Shown in pieces: positions 12,271 through 25,517 of a stretch of DNA of 60,000 nucleotides. This DNA comes from Nymphaea colorata (Eukaryota > Streptophyta > Magnoliopsida > Nymphaeales > Nymphaeaceae). The position numbers and the translations under genes are program-made. Position 1 is the stretch's first letter. Each line of letters begins with the position of its first letter. Below the pieces are notes generated by a model that had not been told where the DNA came from, ran no database searches, and saw nothing but the letters and a program-made list of their open reading frames with translations. The DNA is taken from contig NC_045148.1 of the NCBI RefSeq assembly GCF_008831285.2, positions 2,048,001 to 2,108,000 on the forward strand, written 5' to 3'.

Positions 12271-14275
12271 AGTTTTTCTCTTTTCCATTTCACCTTAATT
12301 TAATAAGCCCCTTAGCCGCCGAAGACTTTAGTCTATTTGTCCTGGTGTATTTGACAAGGCTGGAACCTCTAAGATTTGATTCTCATGGCCACCGCTTCTA
12401 ATAAAAGTGAAAGCTACATATGAAGCTCAAATCTTGGTAGAAAATGCAAGTTTAGATCTTGTTGTTCACAAGTGAAACTAAGGGATGTAGTCTTACGAGC
12501 AGCAGGAAGAATTTACAGGCTAATTTTTGGTAAAGTGAGTACTAATGACATATAATTACAATTAATCATAAATAATTAATACTAATAATATACAATTGTT
12601 ATTAGTCCTGACCTTTTCGTTTGACTCATAAAATAGTTACATACCGTTCCATGAATCTGCTTCCGAAAAAATTGATTGTTGTAGTTACATAAGTTTTAGG
12701 GTTCAAGAACTGGTGTAGCTTCCTTTCTCCGTTCAAGTCAGATAGAACTCATCAAATTTTTTGAGTTTTTTTATCTGATTGTAATTTCGTAAAAGCTTAA
12801 TTATATATAAATGTCGATCTTATGCTAATCGGATCCAAATTATGATCAAACGTTATTTATGCTAGTCAGACTCCCATACGCAACAAAATATTATATGATG
12901 AAGAGAGAGAGAGAGAGAGAGTAATGTGAACCAACGAATCCGCAAAGTGTTTATTGAAATATCACATGAATCCGTGCGGATTAAGACCCGTGTTTGGTCG
13001 CGAAAAGTTTGTCATATCAGGCGTCTCACGTCTGAGCACGTGGCTCGAAGTATTATAAAATAGTTGCACGAAACGTTTTACTACATCATCTATGACGCGG
13101 CTCGAAGTGTCGTAAAATATGTTGCACGAAACATTTTTCATCATCTATTAAGTTGCCTTTTTTCTTTTACAGTAAGTGGAAGATGGGCGCTAGGATTTAT
13201 GTTGGTAGAATGTTGTCCTAAATCACATAATAGGAACAAGTTGATTTTTGCACCAATTTTTCTCAACATTTTTCCGCCTCATTCTCTCACTTTTCTTTCT
13301 TTTGTTTTTTTTTGTTTTTGCTTTCTTTTAATTTTTCCTTTGCACAACCATTTTTTTTACTATAAAATCCATCAGTTCCAAAAAAAAAAAAGAAAAAAAA
13401 GAAAGTAGTTTGATTGTAAGCTTAACTTCCACATTGAGAGGTTGGGTGTGAGCTTAGCTTTCTTGGGATGGTGGGTCAACACCGCTCATGCAAAAATAAC
13501 TTAGATTTAGAGTTTCTGACTCCTTGTCCCAAACTTTTGGGTTTTTTGGATTTTGGGAAGAACCAGACAAGAACCAAACATCCGTGCAATACTTTGTCAC
13601 CTTACTTTACTAAGTCACTTAGCCGTGGAAGATTCTTGTCTAATTGTCCCTACACTGGCGTATTCGGCAAGAAAGGGATATGGCCTAACCTGTTAGATAC
13701 TCACCATATATGGGGCGATTTGACGCTTTTGTCTAAGTATGTCAATCTATTTCAATGAAACTGTTTTGAAAAAATCAGATATGAAAAAAAATTAATATCC
13801 CATTAAGAAATTGGATCAAGTTTGGGTTTAAGATATGTCATATGATCGAATTTGGATTCAGATAAACATGAATATCTAATCGGATTCGGATATACATGAA
13901 AATCTAATCAAATTGAGATTTGATTTAGTTTTATATAAATATCTTATATCCAATGCTCTTACGTTTTGAAAATCAGCTGAATTCAATTGAAAATTCAGAT
14001 TATAGTTCAGATATGAACATATAAATCAGATTCTGATCGGGTTGTGAAATCAGATTTTGAATTCAGATATAATTTTTCTTCATTTGCATTTGAACCCAAA
14101 TTCTAATCCGAGTGCATGAATGTGTGAAAAAGCAGATAATGTTTGAAACAACAGATCTGATTTCTTGACGTCCTTACTTTCATTCTTCAAGTTGTTGAGT
14201 CTGTAGAGATTGCAGAAAAGGAGACCGCATTGTCTAGAAATTAGAAATCTTGTGTTTGAATATTAACCTGCTGCG
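12270..14275 (+). repeat. Segmental repeat unit C
   Basis: Third copy, matching unit A over its whole length but lacking the SINE-like relic and TIR element. It contains an extra block at about 13770-14100 rich in GGATTCAGATAT-type words, a low-complexity insertion or degenerate element. No coding sequence is recognisable; the 114-codon frame at 13064-13408 runs through low-complexity T/K-rich DNA. Confidence 0.7.
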
Positions 14276-14279
14276 TTAG

Positions 14280-16251
14280 AGATTAGATCTGTTGTTTCAA
14301 ACTCCCAGCAACTGTATTTTCCCATGCTCATCCGATCTGGGAACTGTTTGGACAAAACATCCAGCGATGCCATGTCCGGCATCTCATTCACCATTACCAT
14401 CCACCTGCTACACGACAAGGAGGACTTCCCACCAAACCTGAACCATATCTTCTTCTTTCTTCAATGAGACAAGAGAAAGGTCATAAGCAGGAAAATTCCT
14501 TGAAGCAGTGCTCTTCCTATTTGCCATGAATTGCATGCTGATAAACCTTTGGGCGGTAAAACTGTCGCTATATGTACATGGCTTCGACATTTAAATATGC
14601 CTGAAAATGCCCTTCACACGCTTCCAGTTTTCAATCTCTCATCCATCTTTTCGGCATTGAACAAGATCTGCCCAAGTGATTAGTGCTTGCTGGATACTGC
14701 GGTTGAATCCACAGACCAACGCAAACACCGGACGCGGAACACCAAGGAGTCGATGTTTCATGCATTTTATGTCCATTTAATATGTTCACAGTTGACAGAA
14801 TGAGCCTTGACACTCAGGTACTTCTAATATTTGATCGGTTCATCTTCTGCAGATTTCTGATGCTTGCTACTGTTGGAGTACTCATTGAGAAACCAATCTT
14901 AAGAGAAAACGACAAGCTTAATTTTCCAGCAATTAGAGAAGTTGAAGCTTTACAGGATGAGCTTCTTCATGCTGATATAAATAATTTGTCGCCGTCACTT
15001 TACTTACTTTCAATTACAGAAGTTTTAAACGATGAGGTTTTTCTCAAATATAGTATTTTTCAAATATAGTACGGTGAGCTTGAAAAAAAGGAAAATAACA
15101 AAAAAACTATGGTAATTTTTTTTAAAAAAATTAAAAATAGAAGAAAAACAAAATAAGTGAAAAACTAATAACAGAAACATCCAAAGATGTAAATTAGCAA
15201 CAAATAAAAAATAAAAAATAAAAAAATGTTTGGCATTAAAAAATGAAAAAAGTGAAACAAAACGCAAAAAAATGTGTTAAAACTGTTTTTTTTAATTTTT
15301 AATGTTTTTTTTTTAAAAACGCATTTTAAAAAATTTTAAACGGCAATTTAATTTATTGTGTTTTTTTCACATTTTTTTGGAAAAAAACACTGCAGTTTCA
15401 ACCATGTGGCCACAAGAATATGAACGAAGCCAGTTTGATTTACAAACTTGAACTTTGTGAGATAGTTAATTTTCTAACTAATGATTTTCTTTTTTAAATA
15501 TCTTATGATTCACGAGAAAAAATCAGATTACTAAAAATGCAAGTTCATACTGAAATGAAAAGCTAGAAGATGCAGGCAGCTAATAAATGTGACATCACAT
15601 TATATGAATTAAAAAAAAAGAGGGCTGAAAGACCTCCTTTCCCATGCCTCCTTGGTCGCGTTGGTGCCTGGGATAGAGTCAGTGCACCTCCAACTCGATG
15701 CTCCACGAAGCTGACTATTAACGCACCACTTGCATGCTAAAATTGTATTTCGAGATCACATTGCGAGTCCTGTTTGATAAATTTCAGTAAGAGTTTCGTT
15801 TTTCTCATATGCAAAAGATCAAAGATGAGTTGCCCTAAATTTTGGTGATCATCGTTAAAACACGATAAAAAGATATTTGACGCATTGGATGCTACCCGTC
15901 ACCTTCCTGCCGCTGGCTTTGTAACTATCTGCTTCAACAAAAAGCAAGAACTTTTCCCAATAAGTGAGATCATGCAGAAACCAAAAGAAACTTTCCGGTC
16001 CAACTTTTTGCTGGAACTTACCATCAGATCTCAGAAAAGTAACAAATTCGTGAAAGAGTGGTAGGCGCCGGGTCTAACTTAATCTCTGTCGCTAGGACAC
16101 GCCAATTTGGCTTCATGAATACGAAGGCAGATCATCTAGAAATTTTCAAAAAGTTTCATCATGCACAGGAAGAAAATTTTATGACAAAGAAAAACAAATG
16201 ATTCAACCGATGCAAGAGTGCCATAAGTCGTACACTTCTCTCTCTCTCTCT

Positions 16252-16312
<61 letters not shown>

Positions 16313-18360
16313 TACACACTCTTATGTTAATTTTTTTGTTAATTATATACATATACACATATCATTTATTTTTTCAGAGATGTATATATTGCACTTTTCA
16401 TCGATTATTCAACTGAATAATTGAATCTTTACCCGATCAATCAATTCGATTTCCAGTTCTCACAACGCTTTTTAACAGGAACCTAGCAAATCCCAAGTGA
16501 TCTCTGTAGCCATTAATTTAGAAAAATTTTGGATTTGAACCTACTGAAATGTCAGTCTTTAGCTCTCGTGGATCCAATATACTGATCGACAATTATTTTC
16601 ATACATCATCTATAGTTCTCATGAGTTTCTGCATTTGAATTCTAGGGTTTTTAGAAAGGTTGGTGGGAGAATACTATTCTAATTGAAAGCCGTAGAAAAT
16701 GGCATGTGCCAGTATAGTTTTTCCTATTGATCACTTGCGACAACGTACAAGTTTGTCCAAAACGAAAGGTTGCCGTATCATTCTATAAGAGTAAATGATG
16801 AAAGACCTTCGTCAAAATAAGTTGTCTGATTCTTCTTCTGATCCTGGAAATTTGGTGATCTGTCATATCAAAAAACTACAAGAAGAGATGGGTAGTTCAT
16901 CAGTCATCCCAAGCCTCATGTTATTCATTCATGTGTCCCTTCTTAGATTCGAACCGGGCCCTTTGAACACGCCCGTTCCTGCATTGAAGGGATATTTCGG
17001 AAGAAAAAGAAACCACTAGATTGCCGAAAGCAACTCAAGATTTTGCCACGTCTATTCTCCTTGTCTTTGTTGTCAAATATCATAGAGTAATAATCAGTAA
17101 ACTCTTACAGTATCATTCATGTCGTTTCATTGTTCTCCCTTCAAAGTAGAAGACAAAAGCTTTCAGTCTTGAATGCCGTATAGAGGCACGCAACGGCGAA
17201 ACCCTGCATGTCTTCTTATCGTGATTCAGGTACACGCTAGCTTCTAGTTTGGAACCACCGAATAGTTAATTCATCTAAACCGTCATCATTTTAAACTTTT
17301 GAGTCGCTTAGCCAACTGCCCTTTTCACATGGCGAACTACATAGTTGCGAACAATGTTGTAAATATCAATATGTATTTTTCTAGAAGGTACAGGGCAAGC
17401 ACAAAGTGATTTTCAAAGTGCATTATATGGTATCTCTTGTCTATTATAGTTTTCAACTGAAGTGAATGATAACGTAAGGCCATTATGTGCAAGTTGAAGT
17501 ACACGGAGATCTAACTGCCTGGTACTGATGCATCTCTGAACCCTGGAGGCAAGGGGAAGGGAGGTTTCGGCTCTCACTCGAGCAATGAGATTAATCCTCC
17601 TCCTCACATGATAACTTCGGGCTAGACTGATACAGAACTGTTTCCACTTAAAATGCAAAAATTAAGTGTGCTTTTAACAGTACTGATTAATTGGTAATTG
17701 CCCCTTTAATTGATTATCACTAAATATTGCTTTAAGTGTGTTTTCGAAAATTTTCCTCAAGAAGGCCTTTTGAGTAGGTGACTCTTGAGTGTTGACCCCC
17801 ACGAATTCTAGTTTGAGGGCTTTAAGGCAACTCACCAACCTCTACACTCCTTTTCTTTTCACCTAAAAAGCCTACAAAGTAATGAAAACCAGTTAGCCAT
17901 GTCATGAATCTTGTCTGCATCTCCAGTAAGTTTGAAGGAGAAGTCATGCAGATGCAGCGCTGTCACAAGCAGAGCATTTATGTCACAAGAATCCAAGAAA
18001 GTGTGGGATTAACTTTTTTTTTTTGGTCAATTGAGATGGCTGGAAGATTGGGATCTGGTGCCTAGAATCTCACCAAGTGCAAGGGGTCATTTTCACTCTA
18101 AATTGCCTTGTTCTCATCTTCCAGTCGACCTAACCATGGCATGGTTAATTAAATTAGCAAACATAACTTTCAAGAGTGAATAGGCTTCCACTAGACTGTG
18201 TGTGTCATAATTTTTTTCCCTCATTTTTACTCTTTTTCTTTTTCACATTCGTAATTTTTGTTCCCTTTCCAACCACTGTTTTTAGCATACCTAGACTCAT
18301 CTCTGCACAACCTAAAGCTTCTCAAAGATCCACCACATGGTATGTTCCTCTATTTTTCAT
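14280..18360. other. Gene-poor stretch with possible degenerate coding fragment
   Basis: No gene is recognised. Around 14300-14810 the minus strand has short open frames of less biased composition (one reading contains MVNEMPDMASLDVL) that could be remnants of a decayed gene, but the frames break and no family is recognised. Bases 15060-15400 are A/T homopolymer-rich. The rest is ordinary intergenic sequence. Confidence 0.35.
16236..16316. repeat. Compound (TC)n(TA)n(CA)n microsatellite
   Basis: TC tract at 16236-16252, TA tract at about 16254-16304, then a short ACAC run. The apparent open frame across it is translated repeat. Confidence 0.95.
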
Positions 18361-18523
18361 CAGTGATGGAGGCAGGATTTTTTGGCTAAGTGGCACTTGA
18401 GTCACCGACCAAGATTTGGTATGGGCACCTCATGTAGCTGGACATAAGTCCAGACTTACAGGAACGAAGTTCTTAACGGGCTGGTGTCGGTAGTGCCGAC
18501 ATGTAGCTCCGCTGCTATTGCTC
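18361..18523 (+). mobile_element. Short MITE-like relic of the GGAGCCA-terminal family
   Basis: Starts CAGTGATGGAGGCAGG followed by TTTTTTGGCTAAGTGGCAC, closely resembling the reverse complement of the right end of the hAT-like element at 58717. It ends GTAGCTCCGCTGCTATTG, an imperfect inverted counterpart. Internal words (CATGTAGCTGGACATAAG) resemble the 7186-7515 relic. No target duplication is visible. Confidence 0.4.
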
Positions 18524-18529
18524 GGCATG

Positions 18530-20335
18530 AGATTGGTCTTTTCTAGCTAGCCTAACCTTCAATAGAACATCTAATTAGTGCCATTGCATGAAAGGATCGA
18601 GCACCAAACTTGTCTATAACCCAACACAACTAGTACAATTTGTTTCTCAAAAGATTATGATAGCATGTTATCATAAGGTTTAAAAGGCAACCACTTCTAA
18701 AGAGATTCAAGGAAACAATTCTAAATAAATCAAATTTAAATGATAAAAGAAAAGAAAATCTTTCTAAAAAATCAGATTTTGTTTTTCATGCTCAAATGGA
18801 TGCCAAGGTTTAAGCTCTTTCTTTTGCATTGTGTAATCAAGGCTCATGATGAAAAACGATGCATGTTTAATAAAAATAAGTTTTTTCATTGCATTTTTTA
18901 TTTATTTTGCTTCTTTTATATTTTTTCAACATAACTGAAGTTGTAAGGAGCCGTTTGGCACCAAAGGTATTTTGTGAGTGTTTCAAAAATCTCCTGCAAA
19001 GATGAGGATAAGTTCACTGGACACTAGAACTACTATTTCCATGGGTCACCTACAAGATTTCCCTGCTTCCAAACTGCCCCTAAGGATACTATTGTTAAGG
19101 AGGAAACACATCAGTAATTCCCTGGCTTTAGCCCTCTACAAGGTACATCCCAACATGTTCTCTTTGGATGAAAACTTAATAACATCACTTTGCCAGCTTA
19201 CATATACGTAAAACAAAGCAATCTTAGTCTGGATCATTGGTTCTTGGATTCCAAAACTATAGGATGCGTAATACCTGACATTTACAAATCACGATATCTA
19301 AAATTCTTAAGTTTATTTCTCTTTTCATTGAATACTCATTCTTGACTATATTCTAATGGTACATATTTTTGTCATCCTATCCATGGCCCCCCATCCACCC
19401 TTTTAAGTTGGGTAAAACATCTACTTCGTAGGGAACATGTCATCTTTTATGACAGGGACAGAGGGAGAGCCAATTTTTCGGCCATTCAGGTCTCTCTTGT
19501 TTTTTTCCTTCAAAATTTTGAGGCCGCCAGCCTCCAGCGTCGAGGGCGTCCTCTTCTCAATGACTAACGTGGAGCCCGAGACATTTTTGTCATTTTCGCA
19601 AAAGCCATAGATATTTCTGTTGTTCTACCTTTTCTTTAAAGTGAATGTTCCCTTTGCTCGCACCTGAATGACATTTTTGTAACTTCCAAATTTCACACGC
19701 TTGCTCGTGTTCTGCCTCCATGGAAACCATGCATTTTACTTGCCTCGAACTCATACTGCAAGATCGTAGAGTTGAGACTGAGATTTGATTTAAATTTTCA
19801 ACTGAAATTTCATCAGTCTCGAACTCATACTGCAAGATCGTAGAGTTGAGGCTGAGATTTGATTTAAATTTTCAACTGAAATTTCATCAGTTCCGCCACT
19901 CTCTCTCACGTCAACCTGCATGGGGTTTACCGCTTGCTGTGAACGGACTGTCAAAAGTTTTTATCACTTGTTTTCCCATGCTTCTCGGCATTCTCCTGCT
20001 CTCAGTCTTTCTTTGAATGTGGCCTTTTCTTTGGACCACTGGTCCACTGGCCATTTACAAGTGTCAGCGACCGCGAATTCTTTGGTGCACATGTTTTATG
20101 TGTCTTAGGTGGCAGATTTGGATCACTACGTCTTCTTTCGTGGCTCTCATCTCGATTTCCACCATTCGGTGCAGAGCCTCTGGCTACCATGAAGGCTTTC
20201 TAACCTCGAGATGCTATTTCTTGCTTCTTCTCTACTGCTAATTGTGATTTTCTATTGTTTTGTCTTTTTTCAAGTTGTATCCAGACATTCATTACTCTTT
20301 GAAAGTTTTAATTTAGTTTAACGCAAGTTCTTTTC
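18530..20335. other. Intergenic, no gene seen
   Basis: Short open frames only, with no recognised domains. Contains the 74-bp tandem duplication listed separately. Confidence 0.4.
19744..19891. repeat. 2 x 74-bp tandem duplication
   Basis: Bases 19744-19817 and 19818-19891 match with a single A/G difference (GAGACTG versus GAGGCTG). They are adjacent without spacer, in non-coding sequence. Confidence 0.93.
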
Positions 20336-20338
20336 ACA

Positions 20339-20369
<31 letters not shown>

Positions 20370-20370
20370 G

Positions 20371-20398
<28 letters not shown>
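20339..20398. repeat. Compound (CT)n(AT)n microsatellite
   Basis: CT tract at 20339-20366 then AT tract at 20371-20398, separated by four bases. Confidence 0.95.
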
Positions 20399-20401
<3 letters not shown>

Positions 20402-20782
20402 TGATGAACACTAGACCACTTGGTAAAGGATAAATCAAACCTCTTGACAAAGGACAAAACCAGACCTCTTAAATTTGTTTTAAAAAGGTGTTTTAAACAA
20501 AATGAGAACCCTCCTGATGTGTTTATAAATGCTAATTTAATATAAATCATATTTTACTTCAAGTTATTTTTTTATTTTTTATCAAAATTTTCATGTTATA
20601 AGAGCTATTCATTTTTTATTATTGAAAAATATTAGTAAAGTAAAAAATGATGAACTTAATATATGTATCCTACCAAATCACCTTTAAGATCGTATCTATA
20701 GGGTTAAATTACAACAAAAAAATTAAATAATTGGTTTTAATGAGTCTGGTTTTTATTCCTTATCTAAGTGGTCAGATATTTA

Positions 20783-20913
<131 letters not shown>

Positions 20914-21218
20914 CTCAACAATTAAGAGCTTTTTTTTAAGTCTTAACAGAAGTTAGATATTATATTGTAAGTGTGTTTACGTCTTTCTATTCTTTGGCGT
21001 ATGCGGATCGAATTTGGGACTTAATAGTGCTGGTCATCATAATCTGTCGCGAGTGTCCGAACCCGCTCAGCTGTTAACTGCAGGGTACAGTCCGATCCGT
21101 TTAGAATCCTGACTCTGTGATCTTCACTGACTTGGGCAATAAACTGATTGATTGGGATCTTCACTGAATTGGCCACTAGTAGAATCGACATCTTAAAAAT
21201 TGTTAGTTGATCTTTTAC

Positions 21219-21341
<123 letters not shown>

Positions 21342-23394
21342 TTTCATATATTTAAGAAATTGCCTTCCTAATAATACCACCAAATATTTTTGTGCTGGTT
21401 ATGGGAAGACTTACATTTATCTTTCAATTTGAATGTCATACTTACCACTATTTGCCCAAAGGACATAGATCGGACATCTGATGGCTTATTACGATTTTCT
21501 AACAGCTGATTCACTCTTAAAATAAGTAGTAAAAATAGATTACACAAAAGTCGCTCAAAATTTTGTGGCCGTTTATTAACAAAAAGATGCTGATCAACTT
21601 TGGAACTACCCCCATTTGATGTTACATCAAATACTTTGTAAACTTAAGCGTGCTTGTGTTTTCATTTTTATACCAAGAAGTTAAGTTAAAAAATAAGAAA
21701 ACAATGAAAGTTGAAGGGGATAAAATATTTCCTTCCAACAAAGAACGTACGGGCTCTACACTGCTGCATTTCTTCTTCTTTATAATCTTCATCATCTTGA
21801 CTTTTCACTTGTATTCTTCTGCATTACAGCCCGATTTTGTTTATTTATTCTTTTGAAACTATATTGGGAACAAAACGTGAAATAAAAAGTGAAAAAATCA
21901 TCTTAGCCAGCGGAACAAATGTGGTTTAGTGTATTTTAGGTTTAAATCCAAATCCAACTCCAAGAAAGGTTAGCAATATTCATCAATTAGTGTGATATAG
22001 TAATAGATATATACCCAATTCAAATCCAATCCATCAACATCACTACTTAGTCAATTGTCATAGCATCTAAGAGCATCATGAAGTGGGATATTTTACAAAA
22101 TTTCTACAAATGTCTGTTTTGGACTTCTAACTTTTTTCATAAAAAGGCTTCTTGGTTTACTGACTAAAGGTTTGCATATAACCAGCTTCGAGAGAAGGGT
22201 TATCCCGAAAGAATCAATGGAATGGTGGAGCACAAATTCAACAATTCCACCATCTCCACACCTCTCTCTGGAGTATATTCCGCTGTTAAGATTCTGCCCT
22301 CGACTGCCATAAAGAAGCACCAGTTTCAGTTTGTCTGCTGCCTTTCTTGCTCTCATTTTGTCATATAATCTCAGTTTTCACCTCTCTTAATGTTAAGGCA
22401 TCTTCATTGCCGCATCAAAATTTATGATATCTTATTTGCTCCATTACGTCTCAACCGGGAATTCTCGATCTTCATCTCACATGTCATGCATGTCGAAGCA
22501 TTTCTTCCCACAGTGAAAGAAGTCTTTAAGAGAAAGGCCCAACTCAATTAAACCCTCACCAGTGCATTTAAAAGGGTAGACCGATAAACATTATGCTCTC
22601 AATGGCCACTTAATTGTCACGATGATATATGTATATATATATATTTTGCATGTAAGAGTTCTATCTGTTAATTGCTTCAATGGCCTTCATCCACTGACCA
22701 ATGGCAAGATATTTCCAGGTAGCAGATTGGGGATCCAGACTGTTCAGATTCAGGTCAGTTCTATCGTTTATCGGATTTGACTTAACCGATGTTCGACTTG
22801 AGATTTGGACCTATTTGTTTAAACCATTGGACCGGAATCCCACTGTCACAAGACTCCCCATGTATAATCATTAATCACATGTATGTGGGTGGGATCTTTA
22901 TTGGATCTCAATCCAAAAAAGGACTCGAAATTGGATTCAGTTACTAAACTGCATACCATATCTGAATTTGATTAACAAATAGTTATGAATTGAAGCCCTA
23001 AGGGTGCAGCACAACTGGGCGGGGTGTGCAGTGCACCTAAAGAGAGTCACTGTATCGACTCTCATAACTACCACTTGGCTGGAATAACTACTCTCCTACA
23101 TTATATTGGTTTGAAAGCAAGCTCTGAACCCCAAAAAGCTAAAAGATAGACAAGACTACGGCCTCTCTCTCTTAGCAGTGGACTTCATAAACTCGCTGCC
23201 CACTTTGATAAAAAGAAAAATATCAGATCGGAATTGCTTTACCGAACTTGAAATTGAGTTGGAAGCTTCACAGTGCATGTGCATATAATAATAAATCACA
23301 TTCATTAGAGGCAACCTTGGCCTATAGCAGGGCAAGTAAATCTGCTACTTTCATTTTGAAAAGTGTTCAGAGGTGAAGATATGTGGGGGCTCCA

Positions 23395-23560
23395 TGGGTC
23401 ATAACGAAATTCAGCAGTGTTGAATGGACCTCGGTCTATAGTTATATGAGACAGCCCTATGAAATCGGCTTACTACCTTATATGATTAATTGAAAATTTG
23501 TTAACTATATATTTAGTTTTTCATAGAAAATGAATTCTAACTCGACTCCTAACAACTGTT
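23395..23560 (-). repeat. Inverted copy of the 7186-7515 relic interior
   Basis: Read on the minus strand, GTTAACAAATTTTCAATT and TCTCATATAACTATAG correspond in order to GTTAACAAATTTTCAATT and TTCATATAACTGGAC at about 7260-7325. This identifies a dispersed repeat family, although no terminal inverted repeats are recognisable here. Confidence 0.45.
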
Positions 23561-24792
23561 GATTGTGGATTATTATGGCGTAACAACTGATTTAATCTTT
23601 AAGAGATGATGAATAGGGATTACAGGAGTACTCAAATGAGGCTACGTAAGTGCAGCTTAGGTGCTACCTAGCTCATAGGTGCTCCATATATATTGGGAAT
23701 ACGAATTTCCGGAAGCTAGCGGTCTAATGCATTGATAACCCTAGCTGCTTCTTTTCTAAGGGAAAAGCACAATCTGGGAAAGAAAACCCACCTTCACATC
23801 AAAGCCCCCAGATTCTCATTCCTTCCTTACAAGAAGACAAGCTGTGATCATGGATTCTCAGCCACGCCTGAAAAGCTTGCCTTCTTCGAGCTGCATCTTG
23901 GCAGCTTTTCTTGTCACACTCCCGTTTCATGGAGCTCCAGATGCAGTAAAATGATTGGGGTGAAGCAAATCAAGTACCACCTAGAGGAACATGAATTTCC
24001 AGGACTAAGGAACATGATCGGTCATATATAACTTATACGGCGACAACAGCACTTTAAAGAAGAGAAAAACATTGAATATCAAACCCAAGTGACGTGACTA
24101 ATTAACAGCAGGCATCATCTTTCCTGGAATAAAACATGCCGGTCTGTGAACGCAATGACAATTTTCTGAGGAAAATTCATTAGCTACACGAACGTGGCGG
24201 ATGCAGACGCAGAGCGCGGCCGATTAGTTTTGAATTTCTAAGAGATCGTCTACCTCCTTAAAAGGGAAATGAAAGAAGAAAAAGGATTGTTCCAATTTGA
24301 TCGGATTGTCTCCTGTTCGCCGATGCCCGGCTCAACCCGCCTGAGATTCTGGCCGGCTTTCCTAGTATGCATTTAAAAGAAAAAGAGAAATGAAAGTTGG
24401 GATACTTTAGAAATTTTTTAAAACGAAATATCTTTTTGGTAGTTTTAACCTTTTCACTATCTATTTGTTTTTATAAGAAATTTTTTTTACTGATAAATAA
24501 TATTTTGATTATTATACACGTGGGTACATAATTTTTTTTTGTACATGGTGCAGCTTGGTAGATTGATGGCTAAAAAATGTCAATGTATATATATTTAGAT
24601 AAATTAAATGGTGATTCCAGAGTCACTAGTCATATGATCATAGAAAAACAATCAGAGGCAAGTGAAGCATTTTCGCTATCTCGTATTAGTTTGTATATAT
24701 ATATATTGGTTTTCTTTCAATCATGGACGTTTTTGATTAGATTAGTGAAATTAAATAATTAAATACATTGGATGCTACAAGGTAAGAGGTTA

Positions 24793-24794
<2 letters not shown>

Positions 24795-24827
<33 letters not shown>
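24795..24827. repeat. (AT)n microsatellite
   Basis: Uninterrupted AT tract in non-coding sequence. Confidence 0.93.
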
Positions 24828-24833
<6 letters not shown>

Positions 24834-25099
24834 TGAATCAAGTTCAGTAAGCATAGTAGTAGGTCAAAGTGCGGCAGAAAGGCAAGCCTGCACTGGGACG
24901 GGGTGTCAGATGATTCATACTACGTGGCGGTTTTTCTGGAGTCCGACAACGAATGAGTCCATAGAAGATCCAGGAAGCCCATGATGCCTAAGATCGTGCT
25001 CCCTAGGTGAGCCTGTTATTCATATATATATATATATATATATAGACATATTGATATGGTCTGCATCAAAGGTCGCATCGGGCCTTGGGTTGAGGAGCC

Positions 25100-25207
25100 A
25101 AACAGGTAGTTAATTGAAAAGAAGCCGATTATTACCGGTAAATGTTGAAAGAAAACTTTCAGGCTCCATCGGCCTGACTTGTGTCACTGAATAATCGGCA
25201 CCTGTTT
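25100..25207. repeat. Imperfect inverted repeat (hairpin-forming)
   Basis: AAACAGGT and GCCGATTATT (25100-25107 and 25124-25133) pair with AATAATCGGC directly joined to ACCTGTTT (25190-25207). The left arm carries a 16-base insertion between its two halves. The loop is about 56 bases. Confidence 0.6.
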
Positions 25208-25490
25208 TTAAAAAATACTCTTTTATTTTTAATAATCATATGTATATATATATATATACTGCTATTTGTTTTGAAGAATTTTTTTTCTTAAAATTCCTGG
25301 CTGGCGGATTCACCACCGATTCTCCTGAATCAAGGAATCAATCAGCAACCCACCGACTCAATTCGATTAAACCGGTTTTAATATCACTTCTTCCAGCCTA
25401 CTGACAGGAAGTCGCTACATTAGTGAGCTCATGATCTGGGTCCCTCAACTCCCGGGGAAAGCAAGTGGGGGGCTGTCAGGGGCTCTAACC

Positions 25491-25517
25491 ATTATTATTA
25501 TTATTATTATTATTATT
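25491..25517. repeat. (ATT)n microsatellite
   Basis: About nine ATT repeats in intergenic sequence. Confidence 0.95.

Noticed and set aside
23732-24031. 99-codon plus-strand frame as a protein gene
   Set aside because: No recognised motif, no promoter and no neighbouring exons; likely chance in a locally GC-richer patch.
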